A stretch of DNA of 56,613 nucleotides, taken from the NCBI GenBank assembly GCA_025359045.1, contig JANYHN010000004.1, forward strand, positions 1-56,613, in the 5' to 3' direction. The position numbers and the translations under genes were made by a program. This document shows positions 8,702 through 17,550 of this stretch, piece after piece. The notes below the pieces were generated by a model. It was not told where the DNA came from. It saw nothing but the letters and a program-made list of their open reading frames with translations, and did not search any database. This stretch comes from Hyphomicrobiales bacterium (lineage in GTDB: Bacteria > Pseudomonadota > Alphaproteobacteria > Rhizobiales > Aestuariivirgaceae). The first letter of the stretch is position 1, and each line of letters starts with the position of its first letter.

Positions 8702-8905
8702 ATGAAAATCAAAGCGATAGTCCATGACGCCGAAGAAGGCGGCTTTTGGGCAGAAGTTCCAGCGATACCTGGTTGCGCCACCCAAGGTGAAACCATGGAT
8801 GAATTGCTGATTAACCTGCGCGAAGCCATTGAAGGCTGCCTGTCGGTTGAAATAACGCCGCCCCAAACTACGAAAACGCAGCGAGTGCTTGAGATCGCTG
8901 TGTGA
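8702..8905 (+). CDS. hicB: HicB-family antitoxin
   Basis: Antitoxin of the HicAB type II system, 67 residues. It shows the partial RNase H-like HicB fold: MKIKAIVHDAEEGGFWAEVP, then IPGCATQGETMDELLINLREAIEG. It is a short version without an added C-terminal DNA-binding domain. The start at 8702 is fixed by AGGAG 7 nt upstream and by the family N-terminus; an in-frame start at 8627 would run into the repeat. The gene precedes hicA and overlaps it by 4 bp, so the antitoxin is made first and translation is coupled. Confidence 0.9.
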   Translation: MKIKAIVHDAEEGGFWAEVPAIPGCATQGETMDELLINLREAIEGCLSVEITPPQTTKTQRVLEIAV

Positions 8906-9108
8906 AAGAAGTTTCGGCCAAGTCTTTTGCCAAAGTGCTGGAGAAACATGGCTGGTCATTGCTGCGCATTTCCGGCAGCCACCACATTTACGGAAAATCT
9001 GGTTCAATCAATCGGATATCCCTGCCTATTCATGGCAATAAAGCGTTGAAAGCAGGACTGCTGCGACACTTGATGAAAATTGCTGAACTCAGCGAAAAAG
9101 ACGTCTGA
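8902..9108 (+). CDS. hicA: HicA-family mRNA interferase toxin
   Basis: Small double-stranded-RNA-binding-fold toxin of 68 residues expected to cleave mRNA. The family hallmark SGSHHIY, containing the catalytic histidine after G-S, lies at about residues 25-31. It is followed by ISLPIHGNKALKAGLLRHLMKIAEL, typical of HicA. It uses a GTG start at 8902 overlapping the end of hicB. All key motifs are intact, so the toxin should be active. The gene pair sits between two copies of a palindromic repeat. Confidence 0.9.
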   Translation: MKEVSAKSFAKVLEKHGWSLLRISGSHHIYGKSGSINRISLPIHGNKALKAGLLRHLMKIAELSEKDV

Positions 9109-9112
9109 AACC

Positions 9113-9164
9113 CTCCAACCCAACAAAAGCTTGCCATCTTCCGCAAAGCGACGTTGGGAGAGAG
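9113..9164. repeat. Palindromic repeat, copy 2 (right of hicBA)
   Basis: Second copy of the repeat seen at 8585-8637. The core 9119-9158 (CCCAAC...GTTGGG) matches the first copy in 39 of 40 positions, in the same orientation. The outer arms have diverged: CTCCAA on the left against GAGAGAG on the right. The copy begins 5 bp after the hicA stop codon and may also act as its transcription terminator. Confidence 0.8.
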
Positions 9165-9174
9165 TGTTGCGTTT

Positions 9175-9193
9175 TGTACTACAATATTGTACA
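9175..9193. promoter_or_regulatory. Candidate YefM-YoeB operator
   Basis: Two TGTAC boxes lie just before yefM: TGTACT at 9175-9180 and TGTACA at 9188-9193, 13 bp centre to centre. In E. coli the YefM-YoeB complex binds paired TGTACA-core palindromes about one helical turn apart, so this is a close match in content and position. The site lies 9-27 bp before the ATG and would cover the promoter, giving autorepression. Confidence 0.55.
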
Positions 9194-9201
9194 AGTGACC
9201 T

Positions 9202-9474
9202 ATGGACAGCATCTCATATTCTGAACTTCGCGCAAACCTGAAGGACGCCATAGACCGCGTGGTGAACGACCATGAACCCATCGCCGTGAAACGCGCCAAG
9301 GGCGGCGATGCGGTTTTGGTGTCGCGCGAAGATTATGACAGCCTGATGGAAACCGCTTATCTCCTGCGTTCGCCCGCCAATGCCAAGCGCCTGCTGGCGG
9401 CGGCCAGGCGCCCCAAGCGGCAACTCAAGACCTTTAAAACAACAGCGGCGCTGAAACATGCGCTTGGTCTTTGA
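9202..9474 (+). CDS. yefM: YefM/Phd-family antitoxin
   Basis: Antitoxin of a type II pair, 90 residues. The N-terminal DNA-binding Phd/YefM domain reads ISYSELRANLKDAIDRVVNDHEPIAVKR, then GGDAVLVSREDYDSLMETAYLL. The C-terminal third is the toxin-binding arm. The start at 9202 matches the family N-terminus. The 3' end overlaps the toxin gene by 17 bp, so expression is coupled. A TGTACA-type operator precedes the gene. Confidence 0.9.
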   Translation: MDSISYSELRANLKDAIDRVVNDHEPIAVKRAKGGDAVLVSREDYDSLMETAYLLRSPANAKRLLAAARRPKRQLKTFKTTAALKHALGL

Positions 9475-9712
9475 TCCAAACGCGCAGGAAGACCTGCGCC
9501 ACTGGGTAGAGACTGACCGCCGCAAAGCCCTCAAGATTTTGGATTTGATCGAGGCCACTCTGAAATCCCCCTTCGAAGGCATCGGCAAGCCGGAGCCGTT
9601 GAAGTTCGAACTCGCGGGCTGCTGGTCTAGGCGCATCGACCAGGAACACCGGCTAGTTTATAAAATTGAGAAGGATGAACTACGGGTGTTGGCGTGCAGG
9701 TATCATTATTGA
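9458..9712 (+). CDS. yoeB: YoeB-family mRNA interferase toxin
   Basis: Ribosome-dependent mRNA endonuclease of the RelE fold, 84 residues, the same length as E. coli YoeB. The three catalytic residues known from E. coli fall at identical positions: E46 in GKPEPLKF, R65 in EHRLVY and H83 in the C-terminal RYHY. The toxin is therefore probably active. The start at 9458 lies inside the end of yefM. The orthology is clear by eye. Confidence 0.93.
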   Translation: MRLVFDPNAQEDLRHWVETDRRKALKILDLIEATLKSPFEGIGKPEPLKFELAGCWSRRIDQEHRLVYKIEKDELRVLACRYHY

Positions 9713-9923
9713 TGACATTTGGTTATGAGAACAAATTAACTTCTCCCACCCTTCATCAATGCGTGGGTTACCTTGGGGTTGGTGTTGCGCCACAACAGCA
9801 AACATCCAATTTTCTAGGTTACCGTAATGACCACACTTTCCCTGCAGTCAAAAAGGCACGATAACTCATTTAAACCAGCGCAAGCCACTAACGTAACGCA
9901 TTACGGAAATTGGAACAGAACAT
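9713..9923. other. Intergenic region upstream of the DUF2971 gene
   Basis: No coding frame or RNA is recognisable in these 211 bp. A short inverted repeat, CGTAA-CGCA-TTACG, lies about 20 bp before the downstream ATG and could be an operator or small hairpin. The region separates the yefM-yoeB pair from a gene of different character. Confidence 0.3.
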
Positions 9924-10667
9924 ATGCCGTTAAATGAAAAATTGAGAAAAACTTGGAAAGCTGCCGGCTACGCTAGGGGACATGGAAGTGACGCAGTTCT
10001 ATCTCCACCGAAAAAAGGAATAAAGCGACTCTACTATTTGACTTCGCAGGAACACGCTTTGTCGAATGTTGTTTTCAGCAGGGTGAAGGTGGCGAGGTTT
10101 ACCGAACTCAACGATCCATTTGAGCTATTTGGTCATTCAAGTGGCCTAAGTAACGAAAAGGCCGTTCTCAAAAAAAACAAAGTCCATTTGAATGACAATA
10201 AGGGCGTTGTTTGCTTCAGCGAAGATTGGGTAGACCCTATTTTATGGAGCCATTACGCCAGCAAACATCAAGGAATAGCGCTCGGCTTTGACATTGCTGA
10301 CGATTTAGTAAAACAAGTAAATTATCAGGAACAACGGCTTAAAAAAAAGATCAAAACTAGCTCTAGGAAACTTGCGAACGAGATTACCGAACAGCTCATC
10401 TACACTAAGTTCAAAAGCTGGAGCTACGAGCGAGAATGGCGGATGTTAGTGGACCTAAAGCTCGCGAATAAGGAAGGGAGCCTCTTCTTCAATCCAATAG
10501 ACTACCGCTGTCAGCTTGTTGAAGTAATCCTAGGAGCCATGTGTAATTTAGATTTAAAGAAAGTTCGCTCTTTGGTCGATAATCAGCACAAGAATGTAGT
10601 GTCTTATAAGGCACGACTAGCTTTTAGGTCATTCCGAATAATCCCGAATGGAAAGACCGTTCCCTGA
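9924..10667 (+). CDS. DUF2971 / AbiGi-like protein
   Basis: 247-residue soluble protein that resembles proteins annotated as DUF2971 or as the AbiGi antitoxin of abortive-infection systems. Diagnostic stretches are [61 protein letters not shown] and, later, [12 protein letters not shown]. No signal peptide or membrane segment is seen. Several runs of lysines and Asn/Lys-rich codons make it more AT-rich than the fumC gene that follows, consistent with horizontal gain. No AbiGii-like partner is adjacent, so an abortive-infection role is uncertain. The family call is from motif memory only. Confidence 0.72.
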   Translation: MPLNEKLRKTWKAAGYARGHGSDAVLSPPKKGIKRLYYLTSQEHALSNVVFSRVKVARFTELNDPFELFGHSSGLSNEKAVLKKNKVHLNDNKGVVCFSEDWVDPILWSHYASKHQGIALGFDIADDLVKQVNYQEQRLKKKIKTSSRKLANEITEQLIYTKFKSWSYEREWRMLVDLKLANKEGSLFFNPIDYRCQLVEVILGAMCNLDLKKVRSLVDNQHKNVVSYKARLAFRSFRIIPNGKTVP

Positions 10668-10744
10668 ATTACTGTCCTGAGCCGCCCCCTCGCCAGCCCC
10701 ATCCTTCCATGCTATTGCAGCGCAGCAATTCAGGAAATTTCCCC

Positions 10745-12136
10745 ATGTCCAAAACCACCCGCACCGAAACCGATACCTTTGGCCCTATTGAGGTTGATGC
10801 TTCGCGCTATTGGGGCGCGCAGGCGCAGCGATCTTTGCAGAATTTTAAGATTGGTTGGGAAAAGCAGCCAGCCTCCGTCGTCCGCGCCTTGGGCATAATA
10901 AAACGTGCGGCAGCAGAAACCAATATGGGCCTTGGCCATCTTGATCAGGCGGTTGGCGCGGCGGTGATCAATGCGGCGCAAGAGGTGATTGAAGGCAAAT
11001 TGAACGATCACTTTCCGCTGGCCGTGTGGCAAACGGGTTCGGGCACGCAATCGAACATGAATGCCAATGAGGTGATTTCAAACCGCGCCATTGAAATGCT
11101 CGGCGGCGTGATGGGTTCGAAAAAACCTGTGCACCCCAATGATCATGTGAACATGAGCCAAAGCTCGAACGACACTTATCCCACCGCCATGCATATTGCG
11201 TGTGTGGAAGAAATTCACCACCGCCTGCTGCCAGCGCTGCAACATTTGCGCAACGCGCTGAACGATAAGGCCATGCAATGGGCCAAGATTATCAAGATTG
11301 GCCGCACCCACACGCAAGACGCAACTCCCGTGACCTTAGGCCAAGAATTTTCGGGCTATTGCCAACAAGTGCAAAACGGCATTGCGCGGATTGAACAAAC
11401 TTTGCCGCTGCTGATGCAACTGGCCCAAGGCGGCACGGCCGTGGGCACGGGCCTCAACGCACCCATTGGCTTTGCTGAAAAAGTAGCCGAGCATATTGCC
11501 AACATCACCCACCTGCCCTTCACCACAGCACCCAATAAATTTGAAGCCTTGGCCGCGCATGATGCGATGGTCATGACCCATGGCGCAATCAACACCGTTG
11601 CAGCAGCATTATTCAAAATTGCCAATGATATTCGCTTTCTGGGTTCTGGTCCACGCTCAGGTCTCGGCGAGTTGCAATTGCCAGAAAATGAGCCAGGCTC
11701 ATCGATCATGCCGGGCAAAGTGAACCCGACACAATGCGAAGCGCTCACCCAAGTTTGCGTACAAATCTTCGGTAACAATTCGGCGATTACTTTCGCAGGC
11801 AGCCAAGGCCATTTTGAACTTAACGTTTTTAATCCCGTCATGGCCTATAACTTTTTGCAATCCGTTCAGTTGATGGCCGACGCCGCAACCAGCTTCACCG
11901 AAAATTGCGTAGTCGGCATTGAAGCGCGCGAAGATAATATCAAAGCGGCACTCGATCGCTCGTTGATGCTCGTCACTGCATTAGCCCCCAAATATGGCTA
12001 TGACCGCGCCGCCAAAATTGCCAAGACCGCCCATAAGAACGGCACCACCTTGCGCGAGGAAGCTGTGAAGGACGGGATTAGCGCGGCGGATTTTGATCTG
12101 ATTGTGCGACCCGAAAAAATGCTTTCGCCATCATGA
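10745..12136 (+). CDS. fumC: Class II fumarate hydratase
   Basis: Cytoplasmic iron-independent fumarase of the TCA cycle, converting fumarate to L-malate. The 463 residues are the usual length. The active-site signature [15 protein letters not shown] is present near residue 315. [21 protein letters not shown] and [17 protein letters not shown] complete the three conserved regions of the fumarase/aspartase superfamily. I chose the ATG at 10745 ([13 protein letters not shown]) because it gives the family N-terminus with a purine-rich AGGAAA just upstream; an in-frame start at 10709 adds 12 unrelated residues. The stop overlaps the next gene (ATGA). Confidence 0.96.
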   Translation: MSKTTRTETDTFGPIEVDASRYWGAQAQRSLQNFKIGWEKQPASVVRALGIIKRAAAETNMGLGHLDQAVGAAVINAAQEVIEGKLNDHFPLAVWQTGSGTQSNMNANEVISNRAIEMLGGVMGSKKPVHPNDHVNMSQSSNDTYPTAMHIACVEEIHHRLLPALQHLRNALNDKAMQWAKIIKIGRTHTQDATPVTLGQEFSGYCQQVQNGIARIEQTLPLLMQLAQGGTAVGTGLNAPIGFAEKVAEHIANITHLPFTTAPNKFEALAAHDAMVMTHGAINTVAAALFKIANDIRFLGSGPRSGLGELQLPENEPGSSIMPGKVNPTQCEALTQVCVQIFGNNSAITFAGSQGHFELNVFNPVMAYNFLQSVQLMADAATSFTENCVVGIEAREDNIKAALDRSLMLVTALAPKYGYDRAAKIAKTAHKNGTTLREEAVKDGISAADFDLIVRPEKMLSPS

Positions 12137-12327
12137 GCGCCGAGATTATCAATTTACGCCGCGCCCGCAAAAGCAAAACCCGCGACGAGGCAGGAAAACA
12201 GGCCCAGCAAAATCGCGTCACGTTTGGGCGCAGCAAAATTGAAAAAAATCGAAGTGCATCCGAATTGGCACGCGAGAAGAAAAAGCTAGATGGCCATCAG
12301 CGAGATCAAATATGGCCAAAGACTTAA
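12133..12327 (+). CDS. DUF4169 family small basic protein
   Basis: 64-residue, strongly basic, probably coiled protein that matches the DUF4169 pattern: an [12 protein letters not shown] start, NRVTFGRSK, then an [17 protein letters not shown] end. It overlaps the fumC stop by 4 bp and the next gene by 16 bp. This fumC-DUF4169-ribbon-helix-helix order is common in alphaproteobacteria. Function unknown; nucleic acid or membrane surface binding is only a guess from charge. Confidence 0.8.
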   Translation: MSAEIINLRRARKSKTRDEAGKQAQQNRVTFGRSKIEKNRSASELAREKKKLDGHQRDQIWPKT

Positions 12328-12521
12328 AGCGCTCCCTCACCATCGCTGGCCATCAAACCTCACTCTCGCTCGAACCTGAATTCTGGGCCGCACTCAAACA
12401 CTACGCAGAGCGAGACAAAAAGAGCATCGCCACACTGGTTGGTGAAATTGACGAAAGCCGAGGTGTCAGAAACTTATCCAGCGCCATTCGAGTCTGGATT
12501 TTAAAACAACTTCAAAATTAA
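12312..12521 (+). CDS. Ribbon-helix-helix domain protein
   Basis: 69-residue small protein with a predicted ribbon-helix-helix fold. The sequence [28 protein letters not shown] forms the strand and first helix, and NLSSAIRVWILKQLQN the second. Homologues are often called RHH_4 domain proteins and some carry a spurious sulfotransferase name. It is translationally coupled to DUF4169. It may be a regulator of the operon, but no operator was identified. Its 3' end overlaps the convergent AsmA gene by 4 bp. Confidence 0.8.
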   Translation: MAKDLKRSLTIAGHQTSLSLEPEFWAALKHYAERDKKSIATLVGEIDESRGVRNLSSAIRVWILKQLQN

Positions 12522-15500
12522 TTCCCGCGCAACATGCGCAACAATCGCGGATATTCAAGTTTCTTGATAGCAATCGAGTCAGATATAATTTTATCCATCT
12601 CAGCTTTTTTACGATCAGCTTCGATCACGCGCTCCGCCGCATGCACCTTCATTTCGCGTAACCGCAAACGCAGCTCCAACCGTTGTGCCTGATAAGCGGC
12701 GAACTTTGCTTCATCGGCTTGCGTCTGCGCTGCCTCTTCAACAGCGAGCTTTTCCTGTTCTTGTTTCACGCGGTCAAGCTCTGCCATGTCCCTTGCGATA
12801 AACGCATAACCGAGTTTCGCAGAAATGGCCGCAGTATCGCTTCGCCTCACTAAGTTGCCAGGCGGCCCCTCATAACTCACTTTGATTTCAGGTAAATCAC
12901 TGCGAGTTTTGCCAGAAAGTTGAACCAGAGTTTTCAGCACGTGACTGGTTAAATCAAAACTCTGAGTGATCTTAGCGTCAGCAGCTTCAAGCGAAGCATT
13001 CAAAGTGTCTGCGAACATGTTTCCTTTTTCGATGGTGATATTCTGCTTTTCTGAACCTAACACAAAACCAGGACCCTTTAGTAAGCCATCAAAAGCTTGC
13101 TGCAATCCATCAGCATCTTTCACCACATCGAGTTTTTTGTAAAACGGATCCGGCGAAAGCGAAACCAGCGCAGCATCCTCCAACTGATAAAACCCCTTAC
13201 CTGTCAAAGATGAAAGCATCGCTTGCGGACTGCGCCCCGTTCCCTGAAATTGCCCATCCAAAACCACGCGACCTTGCGCAACACCACTTCCATCCTGAGT
13301 CTTTAAAAACGGCGCAATCGCAATGGCACCATGGCCAGCCCCATTGAGCATATAACTGTTATCGCCTTCCCGCACAGTCAAATCCAGCATGAATGGTTCA
13401 TGATCGCCTTCCTGAGACGCAACGGATATGCTGCGGCTGTGTTGCTCAAAATTGATGCCAACAACAGCTTCCTTGAGCGCATTTCCCAAATTCACCAACG
13501 CGGCAGGTCGCAGCCAAATTTCACCATGCCATCCCTCTGGCAACGGAGCTGCAAAGCCATCATCAAGTGCCGGAAGCGCATTTCGCCAAGGCATGAACAC
13601 GCTTGCCAAAACAGAAGTTAAATCCAGATTCTCAAAAGCAAAATTGGCGTTAACCCCACCATCGACGCCAAGGCTTCCTTCACCAGTCACAGCTTGCCCA
13701 CCCAAGCGACCAACAAAACCTTTCATTTCAAGTTTTTGATCTTCAACTGAAAAATTTGCTTTTGAATCTATTGTTCCATTGAACAGTGATGTGTGTTCAA
13801 GTCCCAGCGCGCGACCAAGCATTGTTCCATCTTTTGCAATGAGACTTGCAACGCCATCTAAATTTGGAATTTTATCAGCTGGTTTGTATTTGCCATCAAA
13901 ACCAAGTTCCGCGCCAAAAAATGACCCCCTGATCGCTGTCTGATATCCCGTGGCAATTTCCCCCGTTGCAACAACCGAAATTTTGCCTGGTCCAGTACTG
14001 GAAATTTGCGGAGTAAATCCGAGCATACGGCTTAGATCGCCACCTTCAACAGCGTTCAGTTCTGCCGATAATCCGATCGTCGCGTCACGACCTTTACTCA
14101 TACTTTTAACGTCGCCGCTGGCTGATATTCTAATCGGCCCGCTTGTGCCAGTGGTGCCAAATGTTACCGTCGGCTCGTCCTTGCCCGGTCGTACTGTAAC
14201 ATCAGACTGCAAGTCTGTTAGACCCAGTACATTCGACCAATAAGGGTCAGGACCATTTGGAAATGCGCCAACCAAGCGCAACAAACCTCTCGGGTTTTCG
14301 GCTTGCACCGAGAGCTTAACTTCGCCCGACGGGCCATCCGGCCCCTGCAACACCAGACCGTTTCCTTTGACACGAGCGCCTTCAACAGATCCGATGTCCA
14401 ATGCTTTAATTTCAAAGCCACTGAAACTCGATGAAAAATCTAATGCCACATCTTTCGCCTCCACACCGTTCAAGCGCAATTTGGCAGCTTGAACGCTGAG
14501 CCGTTTATCAAACCCACTATCAGATTGGGCAAGAGGTGCAGCAAAAGCACCGCTCAGAATATGAGTGCCTTTGAGTGAAAGATAATTATCTAAATCCAAA
14601 AGATTTGAGCTCAACCGCAAATCAACAGAAGGTAGCTTCCCGAGCGACACGGCAAGTTCAGCTGTCCCAGCTTCGCCGTCCAATTCATATTTCAGATTTT
14701 GAAATCCAAAGCGTTTGCCTGACCAGGTTACGTCAGATTGCGCTTTCAGTCGGCCTCGCGCCCCAGTCCAATATTGCGCCAAGGAAGCTTTGCCTTCGGG
14801 CCACAGCCAAGAGATAAAGGCACGCAAATCGTTGCTTTCCATCGCCAAACTGCCTCCCAGTTCGGCAGCGTCTACACCGGGGAAAGCTATTCCATCAAAT
14901 TTCATTGCCGAACGACCGGGAAGATTCGCTGTAAAATTTTGAATACGCACGGCACCTTGCTGGGCTGAGGTTTTGACTTTCACATTCTCTAATGTTTCAC
15001 CCGCAGCAGAAAGTGAGGCAACATCCAACGCCGCTGTTAAATCCAATTTCTCAGGAAACTCGGCGATCACACGGTTCAGCAAAGCCATAACACCGCCTGC
15101 ACGCCATACCCGCAATGATTGCCCGCCCACCAAGCTATCAAGATCGATACGCGGTGAAGAAAGGCTTACATTTACTTTAATGCCACTATCCAATTGGACA
15201 TCAGCATCGCCTTCAATCAGTGTGCCATTATCTTTGCTATCAGCAGGCACAATGTGAATCTTGTCGAGTTTCACTTCATCAAAATTCGCTATGATATCTG
15301 CCTGCATCTGCAACGGCTTAAAACTGGCATCAAGGCTCTGCCGTCCATCCTCAGTCACAACCGGATTAAGACTGACTTTGCCAACCAATTGATCGTTATT
15401 TTGTGCCCCATCAAAAACAAAAGCGGGCAGAGCGCCATCGGTGGGGGCGATCTTGAAACTAAATTTAAACGGCTCATCCTTCTTCCACGCTGAACTGGCA

Positions 15501-16096
15501 AATGTAAGATCGACAGGAACATTACTATTCTGCGCGGTGCCTCGCATCCGCCAAGGCCCTTCAAATGCAGTTGCTGAGAGCATCGCATTCACATGTTGAA
15601 ATGTTGTATCAAAACCATGCGCCCTGTCTCTCACCGTAACCGTACCGTCATTCAATTTGATCAGTTCCAGTTTAACTTTTTCAAGCAACCTCGACGTGCC
15701 AAGCTGAAAAACCCAATTCCCATTTCCATCCACGTTGCGCGTTATTAAGAGCGTGGGTTTTTCTAATTCGATTGCTTCAACCTGAATTTCCCCGTTGAAC
15801 AAGCCGGCCAACGCTAATTGAACGACAATGCTCTTGGCATTCATCAACGCCTGTTCAGAAAATTCCTTTGGGTTGGCAATGCTGACATCTTCGGCAACAA
15901 GGCGTGGCCACGGGAAAAGCCTCACTGATATAGGCCCATTAATCGCAACTTGGCGGCCCGTTAGTGCGTGCCCCCATGATTCGAGGTTATCACGGTAGTT
16001 GTTCCAATTGATAACAAACGGAGCCACTAAAGCACCGACTACGGCTAAAACCAGCACAATGCCAAAATAGAAAATCGGTGACTTCCAAATACTCAT
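12518..16096 (-). CDS. AsmA-family envelope protein, very large
   Basis: 1192-residue AsmA-family protein anchored by one N-terminal membrane segment (about 7-30) with the bulk in the periplasm. The N-terminus has the AsmA signature: VINWNNYRDNLESWGHALTGR, then GPISVRLFPWPRLVAEDVSI. The family belongs to the bridge-like lipid-transfer group linked to outer-membrane phospholipid homeostasis. The body is repetitive beta-rich sequence. The last hundred or so residues differ: they are rich in E, K, R, Q and A and should form a long coiled coil (about 1095-1180), an unusual addition. The start at 16096 is supported by the anchor. No operon partner on this strand. Confidence 0.88.
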   Translation of the reverse strand: MSIWKSPIFYFGIVLVLAVVGALVAPFVINWNNYRDNLESWGHALTGRQVAINGPISVRLFPWPRLVAEDVSIANPKEFSEQALMNAKSIVVQLALAGLFNGEIQVEAIELEKPTLLITRNVDGNGNWVFQLGTSRLLEKVKLELIKLNDGTVTVRDRAHGFDTTFQHVNAMLSATAFEGPWRMRGTAQNSNVPVDLTFASSAWKKDEPFKFSFKIAPTDGALPAFVFDGAQNNDQLVGKVSLNPVVTEDGRQSLDASFKPLQMQADIIANFDEVKLDKIHIVPADSKDNGTLIEGDADVQLDSGIKVNVSLSSPRIDLDSLVGGQSLRVWRAGGVMALLNRVIAEFPEKLDLTAALDVASLSAAGETLENVKVKTSAQQGAVRIQNFTANLPGRSAMKFDGIAFPGVDAAELGGSLAMESNDLRAFISWLWPEGKASLAQYWTGARGRLKAQSDVTWSGKRFGFQNLKYELDGEAGTAELAVSLGKLPSVDLRLSSNLLDLDNYLSLKGTHILSGAFAAPLAQSDSGFDKRLSVQAAKLRLNGVEAKDVALDFSSSFSGFEIKALDIGSVEGARVKGNGLVLQGPDGPSGEVKLSVQAENPRGLLRLVGAFPNGPDPYWSNVLGLTDLQSDVTVRPGKDEPTVTFGTTGTSGPIRISASGDVKSMSKGRDATIGLSAELNAVEGGDLSRMLGFTPQISSTGPGKISVVATGEIATGYQTAIRGSFFGAELGFDGKYKPADKIPNLDGVASLIAKDGTMLGRALGLEHTSLFNGTIDSKANFSVEDQKLEMKGFVGRLGGQAVTGEGSLGVDGGVNANFAFENLDLTSVLASVFMPWRNALPALDDGFAAPLPEGWHGEIWLRPAALVNLGNALKEAVVGINFEQHSRSISVASQEGDHEPFMLDLTVREGDNSYMLNGAGHGAIAIAPFLKTQDGSGVAQGRVVLDGQFQGTGRSPQAMLSSLTGKGFYQLEDAALVSLSPDPFYKKLDVVKDADGLQQAFDGLLKGPGFVLGSEKQNITIEKGNMFADTLNASLEAADAKITQSFDLTSHVLKTLVQLSGKTRSDLPEIKVSYEGPPGNLVRRSDTAAISAKLGYAFIARDMAELDRVKQEQEKLAVEEAAQTQADEAKFAAYQAQRLELRLRLREMKVHAAERVIEADRKKAEMDKIISDSIAIKKLEYPRLLRMLRGN

Positions 16097-16141
16097 GGTG
16101 GGCAGAATAGACGTTAGAATTGGACTGGCAAGCCAGAGATT

Positions 16142-17518
16142 TTAAGGTGACGCATTCTTCCCTGGATTCATGATGTTTAAGGGATCAAGCGCCGCTTTTA
16201 TGGCGCGCATCACATCCAATCCATTTCCGTGTTCAAGTGCTAAATATTCACGCTTGCCGCTGCCAATCCCATGTTCGCCCGTGCAAGTGCCGCCCATCGC
16301 CAAAGCGCGTTTGATTAGACGTTCATAGACAGCCTTCACGCGTTTCAGTTCCGCAGAATCCGACCGATCACAAAACAGCACCACATGAAAATTGCCGTCG
16401 CCTACATGACCGATGATCGGGCCGTAGATATTATTCTGTTCCAAATCCTTTTGTGTCTCAACGACACACTCAGCCAAGCGAGAAATCGGCACACACACGT
16501 CTGTCGCAATCGACTCTTCTTTACCCGGTTTGATCGCCTTGGTGGCCCAGAATGCATCATGCCGTGCTTGCCAAAGCTTGGCGCGGTCTTCCTCTTGCGT
16601 GGCCCACTCAATCGGCCCTGCTCCAAATTCACGTGCAATATCGGCAAACATGTTTGCCTGTTCATGCGCACCCGCATCTGTGCCATGAAATTCAACAAAC
16701 AACGTGGGTTGAACCGCCATCGTCAATTTAGAGTATGCATTAATCGCTCTAATATGTTCAGCATCCACCAATTCGATCCGCGCAATCGGAATGCCCATCT
16801 GAATAACTTGAATGGCCGTGTTGCAACACGCCTCAACAGTTGGAAAAGCACAAACCCCAGCCCTAATCGATTCGGGAATGCCGTAAAGCTTGAGTCCCAC
16901 TTCGGTGATAACCCCCAACGTGCCTTCCGAACCCACCATTAGCCGCGGCAGATCATACCCAGCCGACGATTTGCGCGCCCGCGTTCCCATCCGCACTATC
17001 TCGCCACCAGCCATCACCGCAGTCACGCCCATCACATTCTCGCGCATCGTGCCATAACGCACCGCATTGGTGCCCGAAGCCCGTGTTGCCGTCATGCCAC
17101 CAAGGCTGGCATCAGCGCCGGGATCGATTGGGAAAAACAGCCCTTTATCGCGTAAAAAAGTATTCAACTGTTTGCGTGTTACGCCCGCCTGAACACGGCA
17201 ATCCAAATCCTCAGCATTCACTTCTAAAATCTGATTCATGCCACTGACATCAATACATATTCCGCCATGAGGCGCAGTGAAATGCCCTTCCAGCGATGTG
17301 CCAGTGCCAAATGGAATAATCGGAACTTTGTTCCTTGCGCAAATCCGAACGATGGCCTGAACCTCTTCCGTGGTTTGGGCATAAGCCACGGCATCAGGCG
17401 GTTGCCCTGGATTCCAAGTTTGATCCTTGCCATGATGTTCGCGAACGATTTGTGCTGTGGACAACCGCTCTCCCAAAATCTGACGAATTTCCAAAATGGC
17501 TTGATTTACGTTATCCAT
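16142..17518 (-). CDS. FAD-binding oxidase, GlcD/D-lactate dehydrogenase type
   Basis: Flavoprotein of the FAD-linked oxidase (FAD_binding_4 plus C-terminal FAD-oxidase) family, 458 residues, probably oxidising a 2-hydroxy acid such as D-lactate or glycolate and passing electrons to quinone or cytochrome. The FAD-binding region shows VPIIPFGTGTSLEGHF at about 70-85 and later DPGADASLGGMTATRASGTNAVRYG. The C-terminal IGHVGDGNFH and CTGEHGIGSGKREYL are hallmark motifs. The start at 17518 (MDNVNQAIL) avoids overlap with the divergent gene; an in-frame ATG at 17563 would overlap it. Exact substrate cannot be told. Confidence 0.88.
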   Translation of the reverse strand: MDNVNQAILEIRQILGERLSTAQIVREHHGKDQTWNPGQPPDAVAYAQTTEEVQAIVRICARNKVPIIPFGTGTSLEGHFTAPHGGICIDVSGMNQILEVNAEDLDCRVQAGVTRKQLNTFLRDKGLFFPIDPGADASLGGMTATRASGTNAVRYGTMRENVMGVTAVMAGGEIVRMGTRARKSSAGYDLPRLMVGSEGTLGVITEVGLKLYGIPESIRAGVCAFPTVEACCNTAIQVIQMGIPIARIELVDAEHIRAINAYSKLTMAVQPTLFVEFHGTDAGAHEQANMFADIAREFGAGPIEWATQEEDRAKLWQARHDAFWATKAIKPGKEESIATDVCVPISRLAECVVETQKDLEQNNIYGPIIGHVGDGNFHVVLFCDRSDSAELKRVKAVYERLIKRALAMGGTCTGEHGIGSGKREYLALEHGNGLDVMRAIKAALDPLNIMNPGKNASP

Positions 17519-17550
17519 AACAAACACTATCACAGCCCAAGGAAAATTAA

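Noticed and set aside
8471..9007. 178-codon open frame antisense to hicBA
   Set aside because: hicB and hicA on the other strand have full family motifs and a ribosome-binding site; this frame runs through the repeat and has no motif.
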